DNA of 64,000 bases from contig CAKTKC010000015.1 of assembly GCA_934569225.1 (NCBI GenBank), forward strand, positions 1 through 64,000. The letters are read 5' to 3'. The notes under the pieces were generated by a model. It saw only the letters and a list, made by a program, of their open reading frames with translations, was not told where the DNA came from and did not search any database. Below are positions 8,781 through 17,446 of the stretch, one piece after another (the stretch's first letter is position 1; each line of letters starts with the position of its first letter). A program made the translations under genes and the position numbers. Source of the DNA: an uncultured Oscillospiraceae bacterium. GTDB lineage: Bacteria > Bacillota > Clostridia > Oscillospirales > Oscillospiraceae.

Positions 8781-9686
8781 GTGGAACAACTGTTTTCTCT
8801 GGAATACATGGTATCCATTCTGCTCAGCGGCATTTCCCTGGGCGGGCAGCTGGCGCTGATCGCCATTGGCTACACCATGGTCTACGGCATTCTGCGCCTG
8901 ATTAACTTTGCCCACGGCGACGTGTTCATGGTCGCGGGTCTGCTGGGTATCTATATTTCCGCCGCGCTGCCGATCTACGCGGCGATTCCTGTTGTCATTA
9001 TCCTGACGGTGGCGCTGGGCTTTTTCATCGAGCGGGCGGCCTATAAGCCCCTGCGCAATGCCCCGAGAATGTCCGTCATGATCTCCGCCATCGGCGTCAG
9101 CTATCTGCTGGAAAATACTGCGACCTACGTCACCGGCGGCCAGCCCATGACTTACCCCACCATCGGAATCCTGAACAAAACCATCGACATTGTCGGCACC
9201 TCCACAAAGCTGGTGGTCATCATCACCCCTGTTCTGGTTCTGGTGCTGATCCTGCTGCTGACCCAGCTGATCAACCATACCAAGATCGGCATGGCTATGC
9301 GGGCGGTGTCCAAGGACTTTGAGACGGCGCGGCTGATGGGCATCAAGATCAACAACGTCATTTCCATGACCTTTGTCATCGGTTCCGCTCTGGCGGTGGT
9401 GGGCTCCATTCTGTATTTCACCACCTATCCCGCCATCACCCCCACGGCGGGCGCCATGCCGGGACTGAAAGCCTTCGTGGCGGCGGTGTTCGGCGGCATC
9501 GGCTCCATCCCCGGCGCGGTGATCGGCGCGTTCCTGATCGGCATCTGCGAGACCGTTATCAAGGGCCTGCCCTCGGCATGGAATGTTTCCGTGTTCTCCG
9601 ACGCCTTCACCTTCGCGCTGCTCATCATCATCCTGACCTGCAAGCCTACCGGACTCTTTGGCGAAAAGGCCACGGATAAGGTTTAA
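8781..9686 (+). CDS. livH: Branched-chain amino acid type ABC permease LivH
   Basis: A 301-residue integral membrane protein with about eight hydrophobic segments and LivH-type motifs: GYTMVYGILRLINFAHGDVFM near residues 28-48 and the SKDFETARLMGIKIN loop that contacts an ATPase. The start codon is GTG, with GGGAGG 7 bases upstream. It forms the membrane channel together with LivM, whose gene starts 13 bases downstream. Confidence 0.9.
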   Translation: MEQLFSLEYMVSILLSGISLGGQLALIAIGYTMVYGILRLINFAHGDVFMVAGLLGIYISAALPIYAAIPVVIILTVALGFFIERAAYKPLRNAPRMSVMISAIGVSYLLENTATYVTGGQPMTYPTIGILNKTIDIVGTSTKLVVIITPVLVLVLILLLTQLINHTKIGMAMRAVSKDFETARLMGIKINNVISMTFVIGSALAVVGSILYFTTYPAITPTAGAMPGLKAFVAAVFGGIGSIPGAVIGAFLIGICETVIKGLPSAWNVSVFSDAFTFALLIIILTCKPTGLFGEKATDKV

Positions 9687-9699
9687 GGAGGTGCCGGAT

Positions 9700-10926
9700 A
9701 TGCTGAAACAGAAAACAAACAAAAACGGCAGCTTCGCCGCGCTGATCTCCATTTCGGTGCTGCTTTTGCTGGTCATCCTGCTGGAGAACCTCAGCGACTA
9801 CATCCCCGGACTGCCCGCAGTCTTCCTTCCCACCAGCCAGTTGTTTACCGTGCTGAAAAAGGGCGCGGTGTATTCCCTGGTGGCCGTTTCCATGAACCTG
9901 CTCAACGGCTTTACCGGCCTGTTCTCTCTGGGACAGGCGGGCTTCATGCTGCTGGGTGCGTATACCTACGCCATCCTCACTGTTCCCATGGCCGCCAAGG
10001 ATCAGGTCTACTACCTTTACGGCGGCTCGGCTGTGAAATTCTCCCTGGTGGATTGCTTCCAGAGCTTTCTGGGAAGCGCCGGGTTCGGCGGCGGGCTGGC
10101 GCTGGTGCTGGCCGTTCTCGTGGGGCTGATTCTGGCGGGACTGGTTGCCGCACTGTTCGCGGCGCTCATCGGTCTGCCGGTTCTGCGGCTGAAAAGCGAC
10201 TACCTCGCCATTGCTACGCTGGGTTTCGCCGAAATCCTACGGGCGATTTTCCAGTGGCAGACCCTCGGCCCCATCACCAACGGTGCGAACATGATCAAGG
10301 GCTTCCCCACCTTCTCCGATTTCAATATCAAAAACGGCGCGGGGCAGGTGGTGCTGCGGCTGAGCACATTCGTTCCCTTCCTTGTGGCGATCGTCAGCAT
10401 CACCCTGATCGTTCTGCTGATCAACTCCTCCTACGGCCGCGCCTTCAAGGCTATCCGGGACGATGAGGTGGCGGCGGAGGCCATGGGCATCAGCCTGTTC
10501 AAGCACAAGATGCTCTCCTTTGTGATCTCCAGCTTCTTCTCCGGCGTGGGCGGCGCGCTGTTCGCCATGTATGTTGCCAACGCCCAGGCGAAGGTGTTCA
10601 CCTCCACCATGACCTATGAAATTCTGCTGATCGTGGTTATCGGCGGCATCGGCTCCGTTTCCGGTTCTGTCATCGGCACGTTCCTGTACGTGGCCTGTTC
10701 TGAGTGGTGGCTGCGGTTCCTGGATCGGGAGACCTACATCGGCTCGTTCAAGGTGCCCCTGCTGCGCAGCGGCTTCCGGATGGTCGTATTCTCCGTGGTC
10801 ATCATGATCATCGTTCTGTTCTTCTCCAAGGGCATCATGGGGGAGAAGGAGCTGAGCTGGAAGGGCATCGGCGGACTGCTGAAAAAGCGGAAAAAGGCTG
10901 CCCCGGCGGCGGAAAAGGAGGACTGA
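9700..10926 (+). CDS. livM: Branched-chain amino acid type ABC permease LivM
   Basis: A 408-residue membrane protein. It has the LivM motifs MNLLNGFTGLFSLGQAGFMLLGAY and the ATPase-contacting loop RAFKAIRDDEVAAEAMGIS, plus about nine hydrophobic segments. The ATG at 9700 is chosen because AAGGAGG stands 8 bases before it. The N-terminus and a loop between the first segments are slightly longer than in Escherichia coli relatives, as is common in Clostridia. The C-terminus is lysine-rich and cytoplasmic. Confidence 0.9.
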   Translation: MLKQKTNKNGSFAALISISVLLLLVILLENLSDYIPGLPAVFLPTSQLFTVLKKGAVYSLVAVSMNLLNGFTGLFSLGQAGFMLLGAYTYAILTVPMAAKDQVYYLYGGSAVKFSLVDCFQSFLGSAGFGGGLALVLAVLVGLILAGLVAALFAALIGLPVLRLKSDYLAIATLGFAEILRAIFQWQTLGPITNGANMIKGFPTFSDFNIKNGAGQVVLRLSTFVPFLVAIVSITLIVLLINSSYGRAFKAIRDDEVAAEAMGISLFKHKMLSFVISSFFSGVGGALFAMYVANAQAKVFTSTMTYEILLIVVIGGIGSVSGSVIGTFLYVACSEWWLRFLDRETYIGSFKVPLLRSGFRMVVFSVVIMIIVLFFSKGIMGEKELSWKGIGGLLKKRKKAAPAAEKED

Positions 10927-10932
10927 AGCGGC

Positions 10933-11784
10933 ATGAGCGAAACGAACGTTCTTCGTATGGAAAACATCACCATGCAGTTTGGCGGCGTCGTGGCTGTGAA
11001 CGACCTGTCTCTGGACGTGCCGGAGGGGCAGATCGTCGCCCTCATCGGCCCCAACGGCGCGGGCAAAACCACGGCCTTCAACTGCATCACCGGCGTGTAT
11101 CAGCCGACCAACGGCCGGGTGGAATTCATGGGCAAGACCATGATCCGCAACCACCCCACCGGCAAAATGAAAAAGAATTATCTGGGAACCAACGGGGAAA
11201 AGTATGCCAATGAGCGCAACATTGACCCGACTCCGGATCATGTGGTGTCTCTGGGCATTGCCCGTACCTTCCAGAACATCCGCCTGTGGAAGAGTATGAC
11301 GGTGTTTGAAAACGTGCTGGTAGCCAAGCATATGCGTGCCAAGCAGAACGTATTTTCCGCCATCTTCCGGGCGAACGCCAAAGAAGAAGCGAGAATGCGG
11401 GAAGAAACCATGGAGCTGCTGAAGGAGCAGGGACTGGAGCAGTACAAGGACGAGATCGCCACCAGCCTGCCCTACGGCCTGCAGCGCCGTCTGGAAATCG
11501 CCCGCGCTCTGGCGACGGATCCCAAGCTGTTGCTGCTGGACGAACCGGCGGCGGGCATGAACCCCCAGGAGACCCAGGAGCTGGCGGAGTACATCAAAGA
11601 GATCCGGGACAGACACCATCTGACGGTCTTCCTCATTGAGCATCACATGGATCTGGTCATGAAAATTTCGGATTACATTTATGTCATTGACTTCGGCAGT
11701 GAGATCGCCCGGGGCGTGCCGAAGGAAGTGCAGCAGAACAAGCGCGTGATCGAGGCGTATTTGGGGGTGACGGAAGATGCGTAA
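10933..11784 (+). CDS. livG: Branched-chain amino acid type ABC ATPase LivG
   Basis: A 283-residue ATPase with Walker A GPNGAGKTT, the degenerate LivG signature LPYGLQRRLEIARAL, Walker B LLLLDEP and a C-terminal LivG extension ending in EAYLGV. A segment of about 25 residues after residue 75 (rich in Lys and Asn) makes it longer than the usual 255 residues. The gene overlaps livF by 8 bases. Confidence 0.92.
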   Translation: MSETNVLRMENITMQFGGVVAVNDLSLDVPEGQIVALIGPNGAGKTTAFNCITGVYQPTNGRVEFMGKTMIRNHPTGKMKKNYLGTNGEKYANERNIDPTPDHVVSLGIARTFQNIRLWKSMTVFENVLVAKHMRAKQNVFSAIFRANAKEEARMREETMELLKEQGLEQYKDEIATSLPYGLQRRLEIARALATDPKLLLLDEPAAGMNPQETQELAEYIKEIRDRHHLTVFLIEHHMDLVMKISDYIYVIDFGSEIARGVPKEVQQNKRVIEAYLGVTEDA

Positions 11785-12484
11785 CATCCTGGAAATTCGG
11801 GATTTGCAGGTGCATTACGGCGGAATTGAAGCGGTGAGGGGCATCAGCCTGGACGTGCCGGAAGGGAAGATTGTGACCCTGATCGGCGCCAACGGCGCTG
11901 GCAAAAGCTCCACCCTCCGTGCCATTGCGGGGCTGGTGAAGCCCTCTGCGGGAAAAATCACCTTCCTGGACGAGGACATCACCGGCGTGGATTCCAGCCT
12001 GATCGTGTCCAAGGGCATCACCCTGGTGCCGGAAGGACGGCGGATTTTCCCGGACATGACGGTGCTGGAAAACCTGAAAATCGGCGCGTATCTGCGCAAG
12101 GACGATCTGACCGAGGACTTAAACTGGGTCTTTGACCTGTTCCCCCGGCTGAAGGAGCGTTCCTGGCAGGCGGGCGGCACGCTGTCCGGCGGCGAGCAGC
12201 AGATGCTGGCAGTGGGACGTGCGCTGATGAGCCGCCCCAAGGTCATCATGATGGACGAGCCGTCTCTGGGACTGGCGCCCATCATCGTCAAGGGTATCTT
12301 CGAGATCATCAAGGAGATCAACAAGCAGGGCGTGACGGTGCTGCTCATCGAACAGAATGCTAACATGGCGCTGAAAACCGCGAATCTCGGCTATGTTATG
12401 GAGACCGGCCGTATCACCCTCCACGGCAGCGGCGAGGAGCTGCTGGCCAACGAGGCGGTAAAGGCGGCTTATCTTGGCACGTAA
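11777..12484 (+). CDS. livF: Branched-chain amino acid type ABC ATPase LivF
   Basis: A 235-residue ATPase with Walker A GANGAGKSS, signature LSGGEQQML, Walker B VIMMDEPSLGL and the LivF end VKAAYLG. It pairs with LivG to drive the LivH-LivM channel. It is the last gene of the operon, and a strong terminator follows within 20 bases. Confidence 0.92.
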   Translation: MRNILEIRDLQVHYGGIEAVRGISLDVPEGKIVTLIGANGAGKSSTLRAIAGLVKPSAGKITFLDEDITGVDSSLIVSKGITLVPEGRRIFPDMTVLENLKIGAYLRKDDLTEDLNWVFDLFPRLKERSWQAGGTLSGGEQQMLAVGRALMSRPKVIMMDEPSLGLAPIIVKGIFEIIKEINKQGVTVLLIEQNANMALKTANLGYVMETGRITLHGSGEELLANEAVKAAYLGT

Positions 12485-12500
12485 TCAGGAAACGGCACAA

Positions 12501-12543
12501 CCGGGCTTTCGGAGCGGTACGCTCCCGGAAGCCCGGCTGTTTC
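12501..12543 (+). terminator. Terminator of the liv operon
   Basis: A 16 bp stem with one bulge around a GTAC loop, followed by a T-rich run. Confidence 0.8.
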
Positions 12544-12573
12544 TGTCTGCGCAAAAAATTTACATTATAGGGA

Positions 12574-12636
12574 TTGACATTTCCGAGATATGTGCTATTA
12601 TATCGATAGTAATATATCGGTATGAAAATACCGATA
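12574..12636 (+). promoter_or_regulatory. adhE promoter with downstream palindrome
   Basis: TTGACA (12574-12579), 16 base spacer and TATTAT (12596-12601). Just downstream is a perfect 9 bp inverted repeat, TATCGGTAT and ATACCGATA, separated by GAAA (12615-12636), preceded by a related TATCGATA. The place is right for a repressor operator. It does not match the Rex consensus that often controls adhE, so the regulator is unknown. Confidence 0.65.
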
Positions 12637-12736
12637 AATTTGTTCGGGAAGCACCGGTGAACCCGGCGGAGGCTGACGGCAAAAATTTCAGCCGAGGACG
12701 GTTTCATCAGGGATTCCCCAGGAAAGGTCGATTTTT

Positions 12737-15343
12737 ATGGAGAAAACATATGCACCCGTAACCACCGCCCAGGAACTGACCGAAGCATTGGCAAAGTGCC
12801 GCGCTGCTCAGGAGAAATTTGCCGCCTATACCCAGGAGCAGGTGGATAAGATCTTCCTGGCCGCCGCTACCGCTGCCAACCAGATGCGGATTCCTCTGGC
12901 CAAGCAGGCCGTAGCCGAAACCGGCATGGGCGTGGTGGAGGATAAGGTCATCAAGAACCATTATGCCGCCGAATATATTTACAACGCCTACAAGGATTCC
13001 AAGACCTGCGGCGTCATCGAGGAAGACACGGCCTATGGCATTCAGCGCATTGCCGAGCCTATCGGCGTCATCGCGGCGGTCATTCCCACCACGAACCCCA
13101 CCTCCACCGCCATTTTCAAGACCCTGATCTCCCTGAAGACCCGCAACGGCATCATCATCAGCCCCCACCCGAGAGCGAAGGGCTGCACCATCGCCGCCGC
13201 CCGGGTGGTTTTGGAAGCGGCGGTTGCTGCCGGTGCGCCGGAAGGCATCATCGCGTGGATCGACAAGCCCTCTCTGGAGCTGACCAATCAGGTGATGGCG
13301 GAAGCCGACCTGATTCTCGCCACCGGCGGCCCCGGCATGGTGAAGGCGGCTTACTCCTCCGGCAAGCCCGCTCTGGGCGTCGGCCCCGGCAATACCCCCG
13401 CCGTGATCGACGACAGCGCCGACATTCTGCTGGCGGTTTCTTCCGTCATCCATTCCAAGACCTTCGACAACGGCATGATCTGCGCTTCCGAGCAGAGCGT
13501 GGTGGTGCTGGACAGCATCTATGACCGGGTCAAGGCGGAGTTCATCAAGCGCGGCTGCTACGTCCTGAACGGGGAGGAAATCGACAAGGTTCGTGCGACC
13601 ATCCTGATTAACGGCGCATTGAACGCCAAGATCGTGGGTCAGTCCGCCCATACCATCGCGGCACTGGCGGGCGTTGACGTCCCCGAAAGCACCAAAATCC
13701 TCATCGGCGAAGTGACCTCCACAGACCTCTCCGAAGCCTTTGCCCACGAGAAGCTGTCCCCCGTGCTTGCCATGTACCGGGCAGCCGACTTTGCCGACGC
13801 CATGAACAAGGCGGACACCCTCGTCAAGGACGGCGGCTACGGCCACACCGCTTCCGTCTATCTGGATACGGTAAGCGGGAAGGAGAAGCTGGACGCCTTT
13901 GCGGAGAGAATGAAAGCCTGCCGCATTCTGGTGAACACCCCGTCCTCCCACGGCGGCATCGGCGACCTGTACAATTTCAAGCTGGCTCCCTCCCTGACGC
14001 TGGGCTGCGGCTCCTGGGGCGGCAACTCCGTTTCCGAGAACGTGGGCATCAAGCACCTGCTGAACATCAAGACTGTGGCAATTAGGAGGGAGAATATGCT
14101 CTGGTTCCGTGCGCCTGAAAAGGTTTATTTCAAAAAGGGCTGCCTGCCGGTGGCTCTGGCCGAGCTGAAAAATTATAAGAAGGCATTCATCGTCACCGAC
14201 GCCTTCCTGTACCAGAACGGCTACACCAAGCCCGTGGAGGAGAAGCTGGACGCCATGGGAATCACCCACACCACCTTCTACAACGTGGCTCCCGATCCCA
14301 CCCTCGCCTGTGCCAGAGAGGGCGCGGCGCAGATGGCGGCCTTCAAGCCCGATCTGATTCTCGCCATCGGCGGCGGTTCCGCCATGGACGCGGGCAAGAT
14401 CATGTGGGTGCTGTATGAGCATCCCGAGGCGGACTTCCAGGACATGGCCATGCGCTTTGTGGATATCCGCAAGCGTGTCTACACCTTCCCCAAGATGGGC
14501 GAAAAGGCGTATTTCGTCGCCATCCCCACCACCGCCGGTACCGGCTCCGAGGTGACCCCCTTCGCCGTCATCACCGATGAAACCACCGGCGTCAAGTATC
14601 CGCTGGCGGACTATGAGCTGCTGCCGAAAATGGCCATCGTGGACGCCGACATGATGATGAACGCCCCCAAGGGTCTGACCGCTGCCTCCGGCATCGACGC
14701 CGTGACCCACGCTCTGGAAGCCTACGCCTCCATGATGGCCACGGACTACACCGACGGCCTGGCGCTGCGGAGCCTGAAGCTGATTTTCGAGAACCTGCCC
14801 TCCGCCTACGAAAACGGCGCGAAGGATCCCAAGGCTCGCGAGAACATGGCGAACGCCGCCTGCATGGCCGGTATGGCCTTCGCCAACGCCTTCCTGGGCG
14901 TGTGCCACTCCATGGCGCATAAGCTGGGCGCGTTCCACCATCTGCCCCACGGTGTTGCCAACGCCCTGATGATCGACGAAGTCCTGCGGTTCAACGCCGC
15001 CGAGATTCCCGCGAAGATGGGCACCTTCTCCCAGTACGACCATCCCCACACCCTGGCGCGGTATGCCGAGGTCGCCGACTACCTGAAGCTGGGCGGCGCC
15101 ACGGACGAGGAGAAGCTGGAAAACCTGATCGCGGCCGTCGACGAGCTGAAGGCCAAAATCGGCATCAGGAAGACCATCCGGGACTACGGCATTGACGAAA
15201 CCGACTTCCTGAACCGTCTGGACAGCATGGTGGAGCAGGCTTTCGACGACCAGTGCACCGGCGCGAACCCCCGGTATCCCCTCATGAGCGAGATCAAGCA
15301 GATGTACCTCAACGCCTACTACGGCACCTCAGAGGCAAAGTAA
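12737..15343 (+). CDS. adhE: Bifunctional aldehyde-alcohol dehydrogenase
   Basis: An 868-residue fermentation enzyme that reduces acetyl-CoA to acetaldehyde and then to ethanol, regenerating NAD. Residues 1-440 form the CoA-acylating aldehyde dehydrogenase, with catalytic Cys249 in NGMICASEQ. Residues 450-868 form the iron-dependent alcohol dehydrogenase, with the NAD-binding GGGSAMDAGK, the PTTAGTGSEVTPFAVI motif and the metal-binding His cluster in CHSMAHKLGAFHHLPHG. Length is that of full AdhE, which assembles into filaments (spirosomes) in known cases. The start has AGGAAAGG 10 bases upstream. It is a single-gene unit with its own promoter. Confidence 0.95.
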   Translation: MEKTYAPVTTAQELTEALAKCRAAQEKFAAYTQEQVDKIFLAAATAANQMRIPLAKQAVAETGMGVVEDKVIKNHYAAEYIYNAYKDSKTCGVIEEDTAYGIQRIAEPIGVIAAVIPTTNPTSTAIFKTLISLKTRNGIIISPHPRAKGCTIAAARVVLEAAVAAGAPEGIIAWIDKPSLELTNQVMAEADLILATGGPGMVKAAYSSGKPALGVGPGNTPAVIDDSADILLAVSSVIHSKTFDNGMICASEQSVVVLDSIYDRVKAEFIKRGCYVLNGEEIDKVRATILINGALNAKIVGQSAHTIAALAGVDVPESTKILIGEVTSTDLSEAFAHEKLSPVLAMYRAADFADAMNKADTLVKDGGYGHTASVYLDTVSGKEKLDAFAERMKACRILVNTPSSHGGIGDLYNFKLAPSLTLGCGSWGGNSVSENVGIKHLLNIKTVAIRRENMLWFRAPEKVYFKKGCLPVALAELKNYKKAFIVTDAFLYQNGYTKPVEEKLDAMGITHTTFYNVAPDPTLACAREGAAQMAAFKPDLILAIGGGSAMDAGKIMWVLYEHPEADFQDMAMRFVDIRKRVYTFPKMGEKAYFVAIPTTAGTGSEVTPFAVITDETTGVKYPLADYELLPKMAIVDADMMMNAPKGLTAASGIDAVTHALEAYASMMATDYTDGLALRSLKLIFENLPSAYENGAKDPKARENMANAACMAGMAFANAFLGVCHSMAHKLGAFHHLPHGVANALMIDEVLRFNAAEIPAKMGTFSQYDHPHTLARYAEVADYLKLGGATDEEKLENLIAAVDELKAKIGIRKTIRDYGIDETDFLNRLDSMVEQAFDDQCTGANPRYPLMSEIKQMYLNAYYGTSEAK

Positions 15344-15358
15344 GGGAAACAGAACCGA

Positions 15359-15394
15359 CGCCCTCCGGCCTGGGACTTCCAGTGCCGGAGGGCG
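15359..15394 (+). terminator. Stem-loop after adhE
   Basis: A perfect 11 bp GC-rich stem (CGCCCTCCGGC with its complement) with a 14 base loop. There is no T run, so it may act as an mRNA 3' end stabiliser more than a terminator. Confidence 0.5.
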
Positions 15395-15451
15395 AAGTGG
15401 TTTTGGAAATGTTTGGGTGGAGGCGGAAGGACGCAGGTCAATACGGACGGA

Positions 15452-15479
15452 TTGATTTTTTCGGCTCACTTGCTATAAT
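15452..15479 (+). promoter_or_regulatory. Promoter of the acetyltransferase gene
   Basis: TTGATT, 16 base spacer and TATAAT (15474-15479). Confidence 0.65.
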
Positions 15480-15523
15480 GTAGTGGGTGAGCCGAGTGCC
15501 CAATCATTTTCAGGAGGAAGAAA

Positions 15524-15982
15524 ATGCTTCAATATCACGAAATGACCGAAGAAGAAAAATACTGCATCGCCCGGTGGAAATATCCCGGGGAATACGCGAT
15601 TTACAACAGCCTTTCTTATGAGGAACAGAAAAAGCGGGGGTTTGGGTTTGCAAACCCCGAGAACCACCTGTATTCCTTCTATGATGGGAAGGAACTTGTC
15701 GGCTTTATCAATCTGAATGGGGAAGACCCGGAGGTGTTCTTCGGAATCGGGGCGAATCCCGATTGCTGCGGCAAGGGGTACGGGCAGCAGATGACCCGGA
15801 CAGCGTGGGAAATTTCGCAGACACTGTTTCCCGGGAAACCTATGTACCTGGAAGTCAGAACATGGAATCAGCGGGCGATCCGGTGCTATGAAAAGGCGGG
15901 ATTCTGCATTGTCGGCGAGCCGATTCAACAGACAACACCCATTGGAGAAGGTGCGTTTTACCACATGGTACGTCGGGGCTGA
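15524..15982 (+). CDS. GNAT family N-acetyltransferase
   Basis: A 152-residue single-domain GNAT enzyme. The acetyl-CoA binding motif is visible as GIGANPDCCGKGYGQQM near residues 75-91, and the C-terminal motif is LEVRTWNQRAIRCYEKAGF, both classic for the family. GNAT enzymes move an acetyl group to an amine; the substrate cannot be told. AGGAGG stands 9 bases before the ATG. It is a single-gene unit with its own promoter. Confidence 0.85.
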   Translation: MLQYHEMTEEEKYCIARWKYPGEYAIYNSLSYEEQKKRGFGFANPENHLYSFYDGKELVGFINLNGEDPEVFFGIGANPDCCGKGYGQQMTRTAWEISQTLFPGKPMYLEVRTWNQRAIRCYEKAGFCIVGEPIQQTTPIGEGAFYHMVRRG

Positions 15983-16152
15983 ACAGGAAAACGGCGTGGC
16001 AAAGGGGATGCAGCGCTGCCCGGCCAATTCTATGGGGAAAGAAGCAGATTTTGCGGGTGTTGTCTGGATGGGCGAGGACGGATGCTCTGATCATCGACCA
16101 CCCCGCCACAAAAAATCTGCGGGGCGGCTGCGTATCTTTTGCGACTTCCCTC

Positions 16153-16181
16153 TTGTTTTTTTCGGCATGTGCGGTTATAAT
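16153..16181 (+). promoter_or_regulatory. Promoter of the DUF1858 gene
   Basis: TTGTTT, 17 base spacer and TATAAT (16176-16181). Confidence 0.7.
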
Positions 16182-16212
16182 AATCCAAGATAAAAACAAG
16201 GAGGTCACTTTC

Positions 16213-16449
16213 ATGGCTGTAAAAATTGAAAAGGATACCATCATCGGGGACGTTCTGGATATCGCGCCCCAGTCCGCACCCCTGTTCTTCGCCATTGGTA
16301 TGCACTGCCTGGGCTGCCCCTCTTCCCGGGGCGAGACCGTTGAGGAAGCCTGCATGGTTCACGGTGTGGACTGCGAGCCGTTCCTCGCCCAGCTGAACAA
16401 TTTCCTGGAAGCCTACGAGGCCAACGAAGCCGCGAAGCAGAACGGATAA
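16213..16449 (+). CDS. DUF1858 domain protein
   Basis: A 78-residue protein made of one DUF1858 domain, with the family motif of a short helix, then GMHCLGCPSSRGETVEEAC with two Cys in a CxxC-like spacing and a third Cys later. The domain is found alone or attached to hybrid-cluster and disulfide-oxidoreductase proteins, which suggests a redox or metal role, but none is proven. The ATG at 16213 follows AAGGAGG at 8 bases. It is a single-gene unit with promoter and terminator. Confidence 0.85.
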   Translation: MAVKIEKDTIIGDVLDIAPQSAPLFFAIGMHCLGCPSSRGETVEEACMVHGVDCEPFLAQLNNFLEAYEANEAAKQNG

Positions 16450-16461
16450 AATACCGGCAGC

Positions 16462-16494
16462 GCCATCCCGGACAAATGCCGGGATGGCTTTTTT
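16462..16494 (+). terminator. Terminator of the DUF1858 gene
   Basis: GCCATCCCGG pairs with its complement and is followed by six T. Confidence 0.9.
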
Positions 16495-16496
16495 AA

Positions 16497-16692
16497 CTGT
16501 CCAAAAAGGCCACGGCCTTTTTGGACAAGGGGCTTGCAGCCTGCTGCGCGCACTCCTTGGCCGCCGCAGGCGGCCAACTCGCACACTTCGCAGTCTGTAA
16601 GGTATTTTCTGCCAGGTACACGCCCCGGCAGAAAATAATTTAATTCTATTTGCCGCCTGCGGGCGGCAAACTCTGCGAGGCTTTTTTGATAC
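16497..16692. repeat. Multi-hairpin repeat, copy 1
   Basis: About 195 bp nearly identical in layout to 52506-52701. It contains a perfect hairpin at 16499-16526, a second at 16557-16577, a third formed by ATTTTCTGCC and GGCAGAAAAT, and a fourth TTTGCCGCC/GGCGGCAAA. The outer ends CTGTCCAAAAAGGCC and AGGCTTTTTTGATAC are imperfect inverted repeats. No coding frame. It lies directly after the DUF1858 terminator. Confidence 0.75.
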
Positions 16693-16768
16693 GTTGACTT
16701 TTCTGCTATTTGGAAGCTTTTATCATGTCTGATGAAAGTGAAAAAGGTACTTAGAAGGAGGGACGCCC

Positions 16769-17446
16769 GTGAAAATTCCCCTTTCCAACCGGCTGCTGGC
16801 CTGCTGCGGCTATGTCAAGCCCGGCGACCGGGTGGCGGACGTGGGCTGTGACCACGGTTATCTCGGCATTTACCTTCTGAAAAACGGCATTGCGGGCGCG
16901 GTCATTGCCTCCGACGTCCGGGAAATGCCCCTGCAAAGCGCCATCCGCAACGCGGAAAAATTCGGCGTGAGGGAGCGCATGTCCTTTTACCTGTCCGACG
17001 GCATCCGCGATGTCCCCCGGGAATTTGACTGCATGGTCTGCGCGGGGATGGGGGCGGACACCATGATGTCCATTCTGGACGCCGCGCCCTGGCTGAAAAG
17101 CGAACGCTACCGCCTGATTCTCCAATGCCAGAGCAAGCGGCCGGAGCTGCGCCGGTATCTGTACTGTCAGGGCTACGCCATCCGCCGGGAGACGCTGGCG
17201 AAGGACGGAAAATTCATCTACCCCGTCATGGAGGTGGTCTATGCCCCCGGGGAGGCGCTGACCGAGGGCGAATATTACATCACCCCGGCACTGCGCCGCA
17301 GCGGCAGCGAGCTGCTCCCGGCCTTCCGGGAGAGCGTCCTTTCCGGCCTTCGCAAGACCGTTGCGGGGCTGTCCGGCGGGGACGAGGAAAAATACAGGCA
17401 CTACAAAGCAATTCTGGAGGAACTGACCCATGACGACTGTAGCTGA
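16769..17446 (+). CDS. trmK: tRNA (adenine22-N1)-methyltransferase TrmK
   Basis: A 225-residue SAM-dependent methyltransferase that methylates N1 of adenine 22 in some tRNAs. The N-terminus has the TrmK pattern LSNRLLACCGYVKPGDRVADVGCDHGYLGIYL with the SAM-binding DVGCDHGYLG, then the catalytic region CAGMGADTM, and an alpha-helical C-terminal part with EEKYRHYKAILEEL. Start is GTG with AAGGAGGG 7 bases upstream. It overlaps the Nif3-like gene by 17 bases, the same pairing as yqfN-yqfO in Bacillus. Confidence 0.9.
   Translation: MKIPLSNRLLACCGYVKPGDRVADVGCDHGYLGIYLLKNGIAGAVIASDVREMPLQSAIRNAEKFGVRERMSFYLSDGIRDVPREFDCMVCAGMGADTMMSILDAAPWLKSERYRLILQCQSKRPELRRYLYCQGYAIRRETLAKDGKFIYPVMEVVYAPGEALTEGEYYITPALRRSGSELLPAFRESVLSGLRKTVAGLSGGDEEKYRHYKAILEELTHDDCS

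Noticed and set aside
12707..15049. A 780-codon minus-strand frame antisense to adhE
   Set aside because: Full overlap with adhE and low-complexity Gly/His/Val composition show that it is a shadow frame.
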